This document shows, one piece after another, positions 37,661-45,599 of a DNA stretch of 64,000 nt. Both the position numbers and the translations under genes were made by a program. The notes under the pieces are model-generated. The model searched no databases. It was not told where the DNA came from and was given only the letters and a program-made list of their open reading frames with translations. Source of the stretch: Bacteroidota bacterium (GTDB taxonomy: Bacteria; Bacteroidota; Bacteroidia; NS11-12g; UBA9320); NCBI GenBank assembly GCA_024679565.1, contig JAIBDD010000004.1, forward strand, positions 55,921 to 119,920, read 5' to 3'. Each line of letters starts with the position of its first letter. Position 1 is the stretch's first letter.

Positions 37661-38302
37661 CTAATTATTTTGGGACTGGGCTACAGCTAAGGCCTCCTTA
37701 AATGTCATAATTTTGCCATCTACTCGACCCAAAAGATACAAGTTCTTTAACCCCATTTTCTTCAAATCATTCTCAAACAGAAGTGCTTTTTTAAATGACT
37801 TAAACCGACCAAGTAAAAGCTTATCTCGGTTGTCATATTCACTGGAGATTAGTCTGCTGAGTTCTTTTTTATACTGTTGTAAATCAAAATCGCCTTCGAA
37901 GTCCATTTGAACCTCAAAGAATATGCCGTCAGAGGCATCGAAGTTTTCCTTTAGCAACTCGTTGGATAATTCAACTTTGGCCAGTAGCAGGGCTAAACTG
38001 TCGTTTTCATGTGTTAGGCTTTCTAAAGATTCTTTTAGTGAAACAGTTGATTGGTTGGTTAAAAGGGTATTGTGCTCGGATCTTAATTGCTTCATCTTTA
38101 GCTGTTGAAATACGATGAACCCTATACCCACTAGCAAACCAATACTAACAAAGGATGCAAGGCGCTTAAATCGCTTTGCGTTTAGCGTGTCAAGTTCTTT
38201 TAAATAGGACGACTCTTTTGGTGATTGAATGTCGCCATCTATCGCAAATTTTGTATTTTTTTTTGAAGATTGAGCGCTCAACTTTCGCGTAATTAGTCCC
38301 AT
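37661..38302 (-). CDS. Membrane-anchored coiled-coil protein with SPOR-like C-terminus
   Basis: 213 residues. One membrane segment at ~47-66 (LASFVSIGLLVGIGFIVFQQL) is followed by a coiled coil (~70-115) and a C-terminal ~85-residue domain that resembles Bacteroidota SPOR domains: an initial FFEVQMDFEG strand, then LLLGRFKSFKKALLFENDLKKMGL and LLGRVDGKIMTFKEAL, matching the usual GxFxxxxeA / FVVAxxdGkrI pattern. SPOR domains bind denuded peptidoglycan at septa. It lies 38 nt upstream of the DUF4175 gene on the same strand and is probably co-transcribed. Confidence 0.65.
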   Translation of the reverse strand: MGLITRKLSAQSSKKNTKFAIDGDIQSPKESSYLKELDTLNAKRFKRLASFVSIGLLVGIGFIVFQQLKMKQLRSEHNTLLTNQSTVSLKESLESLTHENDSLALLLAKVELSNELLKENFDASDGIFFEVQMDFEGDFDLQQYKKELSRLISSEYDNRDKLLLGRFKSFKKALLFENDLKKMGLKNLYLLGRVDGKIMTFKEALAVAQSQNN

Positions 38303-38345
38303 ACAATTATGAGGATTTAATTACAAACTATGGTAATTTTAGTAC

Positions 38346-38353
38346 TACTTTCG
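38346..38353 (+). promoter_or_regulatory. Candidate -7 element of the thioredoxin-like gene
   Basis: TACTTTCG, one base off TAnnTTTG, 53 nt upstream of the ATG at 38407, in a divergent intergenic region. Confidence 0.35.
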
Positions 38354-38406
38354 TACAATACGGTATGATTGTTGAAGTACGATAAACACACGAACAAGAT
38401 ACGAAA

Positions 38407-38883
38407 ATGAAAAAAGGATTCTTAGCATTTGGGTTTTTAACAGTACTAACCCTACTCGCATTTACGACTGACGAAGAGAAGTTAGTATGGCAACATTGGA
38501 ACGATGGTTTCGCAAAAGCAAAGACCGAAAACAAAATCGCATTGATTGACACCTATACAGATTGGTGTGGTTGGTGTAAAAAAATGGATAGAGATACCTA
38601 TGCCAAGCAAAGCATAGTAGATAAAATAAATGCGAACTTTATTCCAATTAAGTTCAATCCTGAATTAGCAGGAAAATATACCGTAGGAGATACGAGTTAT
38701 GATGGACGTACATTGCTTGCAGCACTGAATAGTGGTAAAAGCAGCGGCTACCCAACAACTTTCTTTTATTTGCCTAAACAGAATAAAATGTTTCAATATC
38801 CGGGTTATATGAATGAAGAAAAATTCGGAGAATTGTTAGACAAGTTGGCACAAGTACACAACGGTACTGAAACAGAAAATTAA
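38407..38883 (+). CDS. Periplasmic thioredoxin-family protein
   Basis: 158 residues with a signal peptide (MKKGFLAFGFLTVLTLLAF). Thioredoxin fold of the Thioredoxin_7/DUF255-like kind: active site DWCGWCKKMDRDTY (CGWC), then FIPIKFNPE and the cis-Pro region GYPTTFFYLP. It should act as an exported thiol-disulfide oxidoreductase or reductase. It lies 12 nt upstream of rlmD and is likely co-transcribed with it, though the functions seem unrelated. Confidence 0.88.
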   Translation: MKKGFLAFGFLTVLTLLAFTTDEEKLVWQHWNDGFAKAKTENKIALIDTYTDWCGWCKKMDRDTYAKQSIVDKINANFIPIKFNPELAGKYTVGDTSYDGRTLLAALNSGKSSGYPTTFFYLPKQNKMFQYPGYMNEEKFGELLDKLAQVHNGTETEN

Positions 38884-38895
38884 AAAATATATTTC

Positions 38896-40305
38896 TTGAA
38901 GATTAGGAAGTTTTACGGCAAACTGCTTGAAAATATTACAATTGAATCAGCAGGTGCCGAAGGCAATTGTATTGCTAGGTGGGAAGGGAAAGTGGTATTT
39001 GTTAAGAATGCAGTACCTGGAGATGTCTGTGATCTTAAGGTCATCGGCAAAAAGAAAAAATTTCTACTTGGCGAAATTGTAAAGCTTCATACGTCTGGAC
39101 CAGAACGTGTCGAACCATTTTGTGAACACTTTGGTGCGTGTGGCGGATGTAAATGGCAGCAGATGGAGTATTCCGGCCAGCTTGCCTTCAAGACGCAACA
39201 GGTGAAGGATGCGTTCGATCGTATCGGAAAAGTTGATTATGATGAAGTCCCATTGGCATTAGGTAGTGTGCATACTCAGCTCTATCGAAATAAAATGGAA
39301 TATACGTATAGTCATAGTCGCTGGTTAACACGCGAGCAGTTGGCCGAGACAGCGTTTATTGAAGAATCAGGATTAGGGTTTCATGTGCCGAAACGTTATG
39401 ACAAGATTGTACATATTGACAAGTGCTATTTGCAAGATGATTATGCCAATGAAATTCGAAATTGGTGTTATGCATATGCAAAGGAGCAAGACATTAGTTT
39501 TTACGACGCCCGCAAACAAGAAGGGATGTTGCGAAATTTGATGTTGCGCAATACGAAAGAGGGTGATTGGATGGTTTTACAAACCTTTCGATACAATCAA
39601 CCTGAGGTGATAGAGCCCATGATGGAAGGCCTTCGAACCAATTTCCCTAAAATAAAATCACTGCTATATTCGGTAAACGAAAAAGTCAACGATAGCTTGT
39701 ACGACTTAAACATTGAATTGTACAGCGGTGAACCTTATTTGACGGAAGTGCTACACGATTTGGCATTTAAGATTAGGCCAAAGTCGTTCTTTCAGACCAA
39801 TCCCAAACAAGCGGAACTGCTTTACAGTACTGCATTAGAATTTGCAGATTTAACTGGTGACGAAAACGTATACGATTTATACTGTGGAACAGGAACGATA
39901 TCTCTTTTCTTAGCAAAGGCCTGCAAACAGGTAGTGGGTGTAGAGAGCGTACCGCAGGCCATTGAGGATGCCAATGAAAACGCAGAAGTCAACAATATTG
40001 ACAATTGCACCTTTGTTGTAGGCGATATGAAAGATGAACTAAACGACGCGTTTACCGATAAACATGGCAAGCCCGATGTGATAGTTACTGATCCTCCTCG
40101 TGCTGGAATGCATACTGACGTTGTGCAACAAATTTTGAAACTTGCTCCTGAAAAAGTGGTGTATGTTAGCTGTAATCCAGCTACTCAAGCCAGAGATTTG
40201 GACTTAATGCGGGATGGGTATGAAGTGGCTAAAATTCAGCCCGTAGACATGTTTCCACATACACACCATGTGGAAAACGTAGTGTTGTTACGACGAAAGG
40301 CCTAA
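38896..40305 (+). CDS. rlmD: 23S rRNA (uracil-5-)-methyltransferase RlmD-like
   Basis: 469 residues. SAM-dependent uracil C5 methyltransferase of the RlmD/TrmA class. An N-terminal TRAM domain (NITIESAGAEGNCIARW, then VFVKNAVPGDVCDL) precedes the iron-sulfur cluster motif C76-x5-C82-GG-C85 (CEHFGACGGCKWQQ), with a fourth Cys in HIDKCYLQ. The methylase half has SAM motif YDLYCGTGTISLFLA, DPPRAGM and the catalytic Cys in VYVSCNPAT. No ATG exists before the TRAM domain, so the start is TTG at 38896. Target base U1939 is inferred from the family; RlmD versus RlmCD-type specificity is not certain. Its stop interlocks (CTAA) with the convergent RRM gene. Confidence 0.9.
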   Translation: MKIRKFYGKLLENITIESAGAEGNCIARWEGKVVFVKNAVPGDVCDLKVIGKKKKFLLGEIVKLHTSGPERVEPFCEHFGACGGCKWQQMEYSGQLAFKTQQVKDAFDRIGKVDYDEVPLALGSVHTQLYRNKMEYTYSHSRWLTREQLAETAFIEESGLGFHVPKRYDKIVHIDKCYLQDDYANEIRNWCYAYAKEQDISFYDARKQEGMLRNLMLRNTKEGDWMVLQTFRYNQPEVIEPMMEGLRTNFPKIKSLLYSVNEKVNDSLYDLNIELYSGEPYLTEVLHDLAFKIRPKSFFQTNPKQAELLYSTALEFADLTGDENVYDLYCGTGTISLFLAKACKQVVGVESVPQAIEDANENAEVNNIDNCTFVVGDMKDELNDAFTDKHGKPDVIVTDPPRAGMHTDVVQQILKLAPEKVVYVSCNPATQARDLDLMRDGYEVAKIQPVDMFPHTHHVENVVLLRRKA

Positions 40306-40562
40306 CTCCAGATATTTACTTTTCTTGGTCGCGCTTTTTCGACTTCAATGGTTTGACCATTGATTTCTTTTCCATTTAATTCCTCAATTGCTTTTTCAGC
40401 TTCCTTGTCGTCTGGCATTTCTACAAAGCCAACACCTTTGTGCTCACCAGTTACTCTGTCGTATACAACTTTTGTGTAATCCACCTCGCCACACTTTGTG
40501 AAAAGAATTTCAAGATAATAAGCGTTTACAGATTCTGGGAGATTTTTAACAACGATATTCAT
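40302..40562 (-). CDS. RRM-domain RNA-binding protein
   Basis: 86 residues from ATG 40562 (MNIVVKNLP); upstream in-frame residues are not typical. A single RNA recognition motif with RNP2 (IVVKNL) and RNP1 (KGVGFVEM), then EKAIEELNGKEINGQTIEVEKA. This matches the small single-RRM proteins common in Bacteroidota and cyanobacteria, which are proposed to bind mRNAs broadly. The tail after the RRM is short (RPRKVNIWS). Confidence 0.9.
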   Translation of the reverse strand: MNIVVKNLPESVNAYYLEILFTKCGEVDYTKVVYDRVTGEHKGVGFVEMPDDKEAEKAIEELNGKEINGQTIEVEKARPRKVNIWS

Positions 40563-40628
40563 TAAGGTAAATAGATTTTTAAGCAAATTAAGGGATTTCA
40601 TAGGATAAACAGAACCATAAAAACCAAT

Positions 40629-40636
40629 TACTTTTG
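40629..40636 (+). promoter_or_regulatory. Promoter -7 element of the glycosyltransferase gene
   Basis: TACTTTTG, an exact TAnnTTTG match, ends 6 nt before the ATG at 40643. It contains the upstream in-frame TTG (40634), which therefore cannot be the translation start if this promoter is used. Confidence 0.55.
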
Positions 40637-40642
40637 CCGTCG

Positions 40643-41677
40643 ATGCAATATCCGAAGGTATCTATTGTCATATTAAATTTTAACACCAAAGAATTACTCC
40701 AAAAGTTAATTCCGTTTGCACTTAAAACGGATTATCCAGCTTTTGAGGTTGTGGTAGCAGATAATGCTTCTTCTGATGGAAGTTTGTCGCTTATTCAATC
40801 TGAATTTCCAGATGTTCAATGCATTTCGCTAACTACAAATTTAGGATATGCAGGTGGATATAATGAAGCACTAAAACAGCTTGACACGGATTTTTGGGTG
40901 CTGTTAAACAGTGACGTTGAGGTTGATTCTTGCTGGTTGAAACCGATGATGGAAATACTTTTAAATGATGACAAGATTGCCGCTGTTCAACCAAAAATAT
41001 TGGACTTTAACAACCGGCAAAAATTTGAGTATGCTGGTGCCTGTGGAGGATTGATCGATCAATTTGGGTATCCATTTTGTATAGGACGAATCTTCGACGA
41101 AATTGAAACGGATATTGGCCAATATGATTCCGCTGCGCCTGTTTTTTGGGCGAGTGGAGCGGCCTTGTTGGTTAGAGCAAAAGTGTATACAGATTTGGGT
41201 GGTTTGGACCAAGACTTTTTCGCACATATGGAAGAGATTGACCTCTGCTGGCGCATGCAAAACGCTGGTTTTGAAGTTTGGGTTGAACCCAAATCTGTTG
41301 TTTACCATATTGGTGGAGGTACCTTGAATGCACAAAGTGCAAAAAAAGTATTCTTGAATTTTAGAAACAACTTGGTGCTATTAGCTAAAAATTTGCCTGC
41401 TAAACGGGCAATCAAAACCCTCGGTATTCGCTTGGTTTTAGATGCATTATCAGGAGTTAAGTTTATTCTAGACGGGAAGCCAAAATTTACATGGATGGTT
41501 GTAAAAGCGCATTGGGCATTTTTTGCACGGTGCCGATACTATTGGTCTAAACGTAAGCAAAATGATATTCCAGATTCAATATCTCACCTGCACGGTTATT
41601 TTAAGCTTAGTATCGTGTATCAATTTTTTGTAAGAGGTATTAGGCACTTTTCAGACATAAAAAAGCCTTCTGTTTAA
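40643..41677 (+). CDS. Family 2 glycosyltransferase
   Basis: 344 residues. GT-A fold: VSIVILNFNTKELL, then VVADNASSDGSL (nucleotide-binding Asp), LLNSDVEVD (DxD-like metal site), WASGAALLVRAKVY and DFFAHMEEIDLCWRMQNAGF with the ED/EID acceptor motif. Closest in appearance to rhamnosyltransferase-type GT2 enzymes for surface glycans. The C-terminal ~90 residues contain amphipathic helices that may touch the membrane. No neighbouring polysaccharide genes, so the acceptor is unknown. The stop codon sits in the loop of the terminator hairpin. Confidence 0.9.
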   Translation: MQYPKVSIVILNFNTKELLQKLIPFALKTDYPAFEVVVADNASSDGSLSLIQSEFPDVQCISLTTNLGYAGGYNEALKQLDTDFWVLLNSDVEVDSCWLKPMMEILLNDDKIAAVQPKILDFNNRQKFEYAGACGGLIDQFGYPFCIGRIFDEIETDIGQYDSAAPVFWASGAALLVRAKVYTDLGGLDQDFFAHMEEIDLCWRMQNAGFEVWVEPKSVVYHIGGGTLNAQSAKKVFLNFRNNLVLLAKNLPAKRAIKTLGIRLVLDALSGVKFILDGKPKFTWMVVKAHWAFFARCRYYWSKRKQNDIPDSISHLHGYFKLSIVYQFFVRGIRHFSDIKKPSV

Positions 41678-41690
41678 CAACAGAAGGCTT
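41663..41690. terminator. Bidirectional terminator between the GT2 gene and the convergent LTD gene
   Basis: A 12-bp perfect stem (AAGCCTTCTGTT / AACAGAAGGCTT) with a 4-nt loop. It is flanked by an A run on the left and T/A-rich sequence on the right, so it can work for both convergent genes. The GT2 stop codon (41675-41677) lies in the loop. Confidence 0.85.
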
Positions 41691-41709
41691 AATATTTTAT
41701 TAGATTAGG

Positions 41710-43482
41710 TTATTTGATAACCACGCGCTTAATACTTGAAGCGTTTTCACCTTGAATAGTTACAAAATAAACACCAGCAGCAACTGACGATAAATCAATT
41801 GAAGTTGCTAACTTATTTGAAACCTTTTGGATCAATACGGCATTGCCCATAGCGTCAATTACCATAATATTCGAAATCGGTTGAATGGCACTTACGTTTA
41901 ATACCCCAGTTGAAGGGTTAGGGAAGATTGAAGAGATTAAAGAGAAATCTTTAACACTTGATTTGTCCCATTGCATAATGTCAGCAATTCCTCGTGGGAA
42001 GATTTGATAACCAGCATCTAGTGGGAATGCAGATCCATCAAATTGTCCACCTATACCTAGAATGTCCATTGTGTCATTATCTATAGAAACACCAACCATG
42101 TCAGTTACGTCTCTATCCACACGTAAAAGGAAAGTATCTGTTCCATTGGTGATTGATACGTTTTCATTATCTGGCCAAACTGTTGTTGTGTCAGCAATCC
42201 ATACTTTGCGAATTTCAATAAAATCAGACTCCGTATCTTCTGATGGTTTAGTTACTACGCGAGGTGTTTTAAGTGTACTTGATCCTGTAACTGCAATGCT
42301 GTCTGCAAAAACTTCAGTAAGACCGTTGTAAGAAGTGATTTCACCTCTAACAGTGATTTCATCTGTTTCGTTAACTACATAGTCGTTTACATCTCTAAAG
42401 TTGAAAATGTTAATACCTGCAGTTGAATCGATTATTGTGAAAGATAACCCGGCGTTACCATCTAAATCTATGCCGTAAACAACACCTGTAACTTCAACCT
42501 TTAATTTATCAAATTTAGGCGTCCAGTTGTTATCGTTTTCTCTTACTTCTTTAATTGTCGCTTTCCAGTAATCATCATTCTCAATGTTTATGGTCATTGT
42601 TGAATCAGCAAGGTCCGCACCGCTAACATTTCTTAATGTCAACTCAATAGACTTATCTAATTCGGCTTTATTGTTGTCGTTAAGGGTAATGTTAAAGCTT
42701 TGGTTGTCAGAGCTTCCCATAGCAAATGTTAATGTCGATGGAGAAGTTGCTGAGTAATCGGTTCCATTAGCAGCAGTTCCACCTGTAACATGCACTTCAA
42801 CGGTTGCGCCTGTAGTGCTTGATGGATTTGAGATAGAAACATTAAGGGTAATTGCACCGTCTGCTTCACTTACTGCAGTACTGGTTTTTGCAAAACCAAT
42901 TTCTGGATTGGCAGGTACATAACAGTCAGATGTATGAGATCCAACATAGCTAAAGGTGTTTTGTGGATATACATCCCATTCAGTAACACCAACAGTCCAA
43001 TTCATTTGTCCAGCTTTAATCGTCTTTTTTCTGACTAAAGTATATTCTTTTGTCGAACCGCTTCCTACAGTCCAAGACGATCCTGGGTCGTTACCTGGAG
43101 TGCCAAAAATATCAAGGATAGTTTTTGTGCTAATTTTAACCAATGTTAACGCATCATCACCATTGTAGTATGTAGCAGAACCGGTAGTGTCTGCTGCAGC
43201 CTTAATCACTGAATCGGCACTAGAATTGGCAATTACATAAACATCATAGGCAGCTAACATTCCGCTCATCCCAAACGTGTCTGGTGTAGAACTTCCACCG
43301 TTTAATCTTACAACAGCGTAATCAGACAAATCAACTGATGCATTAGTTGGATTGTAGATTTCGATTGCTTTGTTGTTGCTTGAACCTTCTATGTACTCAG
43401 AGAAGTACAGCGTGGTACATTGTGCTAATGCAGAAAAGCTAAACAAAACAATACTGCATGCTAAGAGGAAAATTTTTTTCAT
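41710..43482 (-). CDS. LTD/Calx-beta T9SS type A secreted protein
   Basis: 590 residues with a signal peptide (ending SALAQ). Lamin-tail domain at ~22-190 (LYFSEYIEGSSNNKAIEIYN and VDLSDYAVVRLNGG are typical), a Calx-beta domain at ~193-310 (VSEADGAITLNVSI, then NGTDYS), an OB-fold-like segment (~315-500; EVTGVVYGIDLDGNAGLSFTI), and a T9SS type A sorting domain (SIFPNPSTGVLNVS, then AAGVYFVTIQGE). LTD plus OB parts are often attached to secreted nucleases or phosphatases, but no catalytic domain is visible here. Function unknown; extracellular or surface location inferred. Confidence 0.88.
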   Translation of the reverse strand: MKKIFLLACSIVLFSFSALAQCTTLYFSEYIEGSSNNKAIEIYNPTNASVDLSDYAVVRLNGGSSTPDTFGMSGMLAAYDVYVIANSSADSVIKAAADTTGSATYYNGDDALTLVKISTKTILDIFGTPGNDPGSSWTVGSGSTKEYTLVRKKTIKAGQMNWTVGVTEWDVYPQNTFSYVGSHTSDCYVPANPEIGFAKTSTAVSEADGAITLNVSISNPSSTTGATVEVHVTGGTAANGTDYSATSPSTLTFAMGSSDNQSFNITLNDNNKAELDKSIELTLRNVSGADLADSTMTINIENDDYWKATIKEVRENDNNWTPKFDKLKVEVTGVVYGIDLDGNAGLSFTIIDSTAGINIFNFRDVNDYVVNETDEITVRGEITSYNGLTEVFADSIAVTGSSTLKTPRVVTKPSEDTESDFIEIRKVWIADTTTVWPDNENVSITNGTDTFLLRVDRDVTDMVGVSIDNDTMDILGIGGQFDGSAFPLDAGYQIFPRGIADIMQWDKSSVKDFSLISSIFPNPSTGVLNVSAIQPISNIMVIDAMGNAVLIQKVSNKLATSIDLSSVAAGVYFVTIQGENASSIKRVVIK

Positions 43483-43511
43483 TTTACTTATTTTTTTAAA
43501 TCATTTTGACA

Positions 43512-43543
43512 CGAAATTATACTTTTTGAAGGGTCATTGACAA
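43512..43543 (-). promoter_or_regulatory. Candidate promoter of the LTD/Calx-beta gene
   Basis: On the minus strand TTG (43543-43541), 21 nt, then TAATTTCG (43519-43512), a TAnnTTCG variant of the -7 consensus, 29 nt before the ATG. Confidence 0.4.
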
Positions 43544-43722
43544 CAAAAAGACCGTCATATTTGGTATCACAATGGCGCGCTGCGATAAGTGTTTGAAATA
43601 GAGGCACTTATTTTTTGGATAATGCTTGCCGTTTTTAAATTATACCCACCCGTTTGTCAATTCCGAAGGTGAGATTATGTCAAAAATTGAAGTTTATAGG
43701 TCTATTCAGAAATAATTCTCCG

Positions 43723-44202
43723 ATGAAACGTAAACACGAAACACCACAAAATGCACTTGCGGATATCGCATTACTGCTGCTCATTTTCTTTTTGATTACA
43801 ACTCAATTTTCGAATGAAGATGGAATTAAGACCACTTTGCCACCTCTTGAATCCAAGTCGGTCCAACAGGAATCAAAAGACATCGAAATATGGCTGAACG
43901 CTGAAGACCACATAATGCTTGAAAGCAAATCCGTTCTATTAACAAGCTTGTCAGCAGAAATCTCCATAATAATGGTTGATATGAATACCGATGTAAGGGT
44001 TAATTTAAAATCGCACGAACAGGCAAGTTATTTAGCCTATGTGTCTGTTTACGACGAAATAAAACAGGCCTATCGCCAATTACATAATGCGGAGGCAGAA
44101 GCGATGTTTGGAAAACCTTTTGACATGATATCAGCACAGGAGCAAGGGATAATCATCTCTAAACATCCAGTTAGGGTGTTTGAAGGAGACTTGGTTCAAT
44201 AA
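43723..44202 (+). CDS. Orphan ExbD/TolR-type biopolymer transport protein
   Basis: 159 residues from ATG 43723 (MKRKHETPQNALADIA); the in-frame sequence further upstream has no ExbD character. ExbD layout: a short basic cytoplasmic start, one membrane helix with the conserved Asp (LADIALLLLIFFLITTQF), then a periplasmic domain (VRVNLKSHEQASYLAYVSV). ExbD works with ExbB and TonB to energise outer-membrane receptors, or with TolQ/TolA. No exbB, tonB or second exbD is nearby, which is unusual. The periplasmic part is about the normal length. Confidence 0.85.
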   Translation: MKRKHETPQNALADIALLLLIFFLITTQFSNEDGIKTTLPPLESKSVQQESKDIEIWLNAEDHIMLESKSVLLTSLSAEISIIMVDMNTDVRVNLKSHEQASYLAYVSVYDEIKQAYRQLHNAEAEAMFGKPFDMISAQEQGIIISKHPVRVFEGDLVQ

Positions 44203-44253
44203 CTGTTGTAATTTTGGAGGTATGATGTAATCCATAGATATTAATCGATAATA

Positions 44254-44910
44254 GTGAGTACAGGTAATTACAAACAATTGGCGGCACAATTGCGCAAACC
44301 TCAGGGTGTCATGGGTGATGAAGTAGCTGAATTTATGAATGCGGGTAATGAGTTATTAACCAGGAATACCATTCAACAAATTAAGCTAACAAGGGATTTA
44401 AACATTATTGAGATTGGAATGGGGAACGGGAAATTTATTCCTGAGTTATTCGAAATGTTTTCATTATCCTCTTACCACGGTTGCGATTATTCTATGGATA
44501 TGGTTCAAAGCGCGAAGCGTTTAAATGAAGGCAATCCGGAGAAACATAAAGTCCATTTCTACCATTGTGAGGCACAGCAACGTCCTTTTGTTTCTCAAAC
44601 ACAAGACGTAATCTTTACCGTGAATACCATATATTTTTGGGATGACGCAGATCAAGTATTGCAAGAATTTGGCAGAGTACTCGTGAACAATTGACAACTA
44701 ATTATTGGACTACGTCCGAAACATTTAATGCAGCACTATCCTTTTGGGCAGCACGGTTTTTAGCTATTTAGTGCTAAGGAGGTGGGAAATGCGCTACTAA
44801 AAAATGGTTTTACAACTGTTGAGGTCTCTTCGTATCGTGAACCCGATTTCACCAATGGTGGGGTGACCTTTCCAGTAGAATCGTTAGTTGTATCAGCATA
44901 CAAAAAGTAA
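44254..44910 (+). pseudogene. Class I SAM-dependent methyltransferase, interrupted by two in-frame stops
   Basis: From the GTG at 44254 the frame encodes MSTGNYKQLAAQLRKPQG and the SAM-binding motif IIEIGMGNGKFI, then YFWDDADQVLQEFGRVL. It stops at TGA (44692-44694), yet the same frame continues with QLIIGLRPKHLMQHYPFGQHGF, meets TAG (44761-44763), and continues again with LFSAKEVGNALLKNGFTTVEVSSYREPDF to TAA (44908-44910). These are exactly the missing C-terminal strands of a class I methyltransferase (the first stop falls where a Gly would be expected, one base from GGA). There is no frameshift. It is most likely a young pseudogene; a 146-residue truncated product could still be made. Confidence 0.82.
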
Positions 44911-44913
44911 ATT

Positions 44914-45459
44914 ATGGGGAAAACATCTAGTTATTTATCGTCGCATCATCAGTCTTTTATTAACCTTCAGAAAATGTTTTTTGTGGCAACAGCACCCAAA
45001 GAAGGGTTTATTAATCTGTCACCAAAGGGCATGGGCGGATTTAAAATAATGGACAAAAAAACGGTGATATGGTTAAACTTAACCGGCAGTGGAAACGAAA
45101 CAGCGGCCCATCTAATCGAAGATTAACGTATGACTATAATGTTTAATGCATTTGAAGGGAGTCCTATGATTTTAAGAATCTATGGCAAGGCAAACGCTAT
45201 TCACAAACGACATCCAAGGTGGGATGCTTACATAGAAAATTTTATCTACACCAAAGGGGCAAGGCAAATCATTGAAGTAGACATAGAGATGGTTCAAACA
45301 TCTTGTGGGTTTGGCGTTCCAATTATGGAGTTTAAACAGGAGAGAAAAGAATTGACCTTATGGGCGAATAAAAAAGGGGAAGAAGGGTTGAACAATTACC
45401 ATAGGGAAAAGAATATTCAAAGTTTAAATGGCAAACAGACAGGTGTTTTGGAAGACTAA
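44914..45459 (+). pseudogene. Pyridoxamine 5'-phosphate oxidase-like flavoprotein, interrupted by one in-frame stop
   Basis: The first part (44914-45126, MGKTSSYLSSHHQSFINLQKM, then FVATAPKEGFINLSPKGM and GSGNETAAHL) and the second (45130-45459, RMTIMFNAFEGSPMILRIYG, then VDIEMVQTSCGFGVPIMEF) are in the same frame, separated only by TAA at 45124-45126. Together they make an uninterrupted FMN-binding split-barrel protein of ~180 residues, in which GNETAAHLxxNxRxTIMFxAFEG is normally contiguous. A single substitution has broken the gene. It follows the broken methyltransferase by 3 nt, so both may have been lost together as one operon. Confidence 0.82.
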
Positions 45460-45599
45460 CTCACACGAAACGCTGTATTCCGCACAAGAACGTTGGTTTT
45501 GTTTTGTTACCGCCTGTTAATTCCTTTACAATTAAGAAGTGTTGAAAAGGCTGGGTTGTCAAGAAAAATACAGAGTTTTGTTGTTGTTATTTTATAACT

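Noticed and set aside
40634..40642. TTG at 40634 as the glycosyltransferase start
   Set aside because: It lies within the promoter -7 element TACTTTTG; the ATG at 40643 gives the usual N-terminus.
44692..44694. TGA read as selenocysteine in the methyltransferase
   Set aside because: The position should be Gly, a second and different stop (TAG) follows, and no SECIS-like hairpin was evident.
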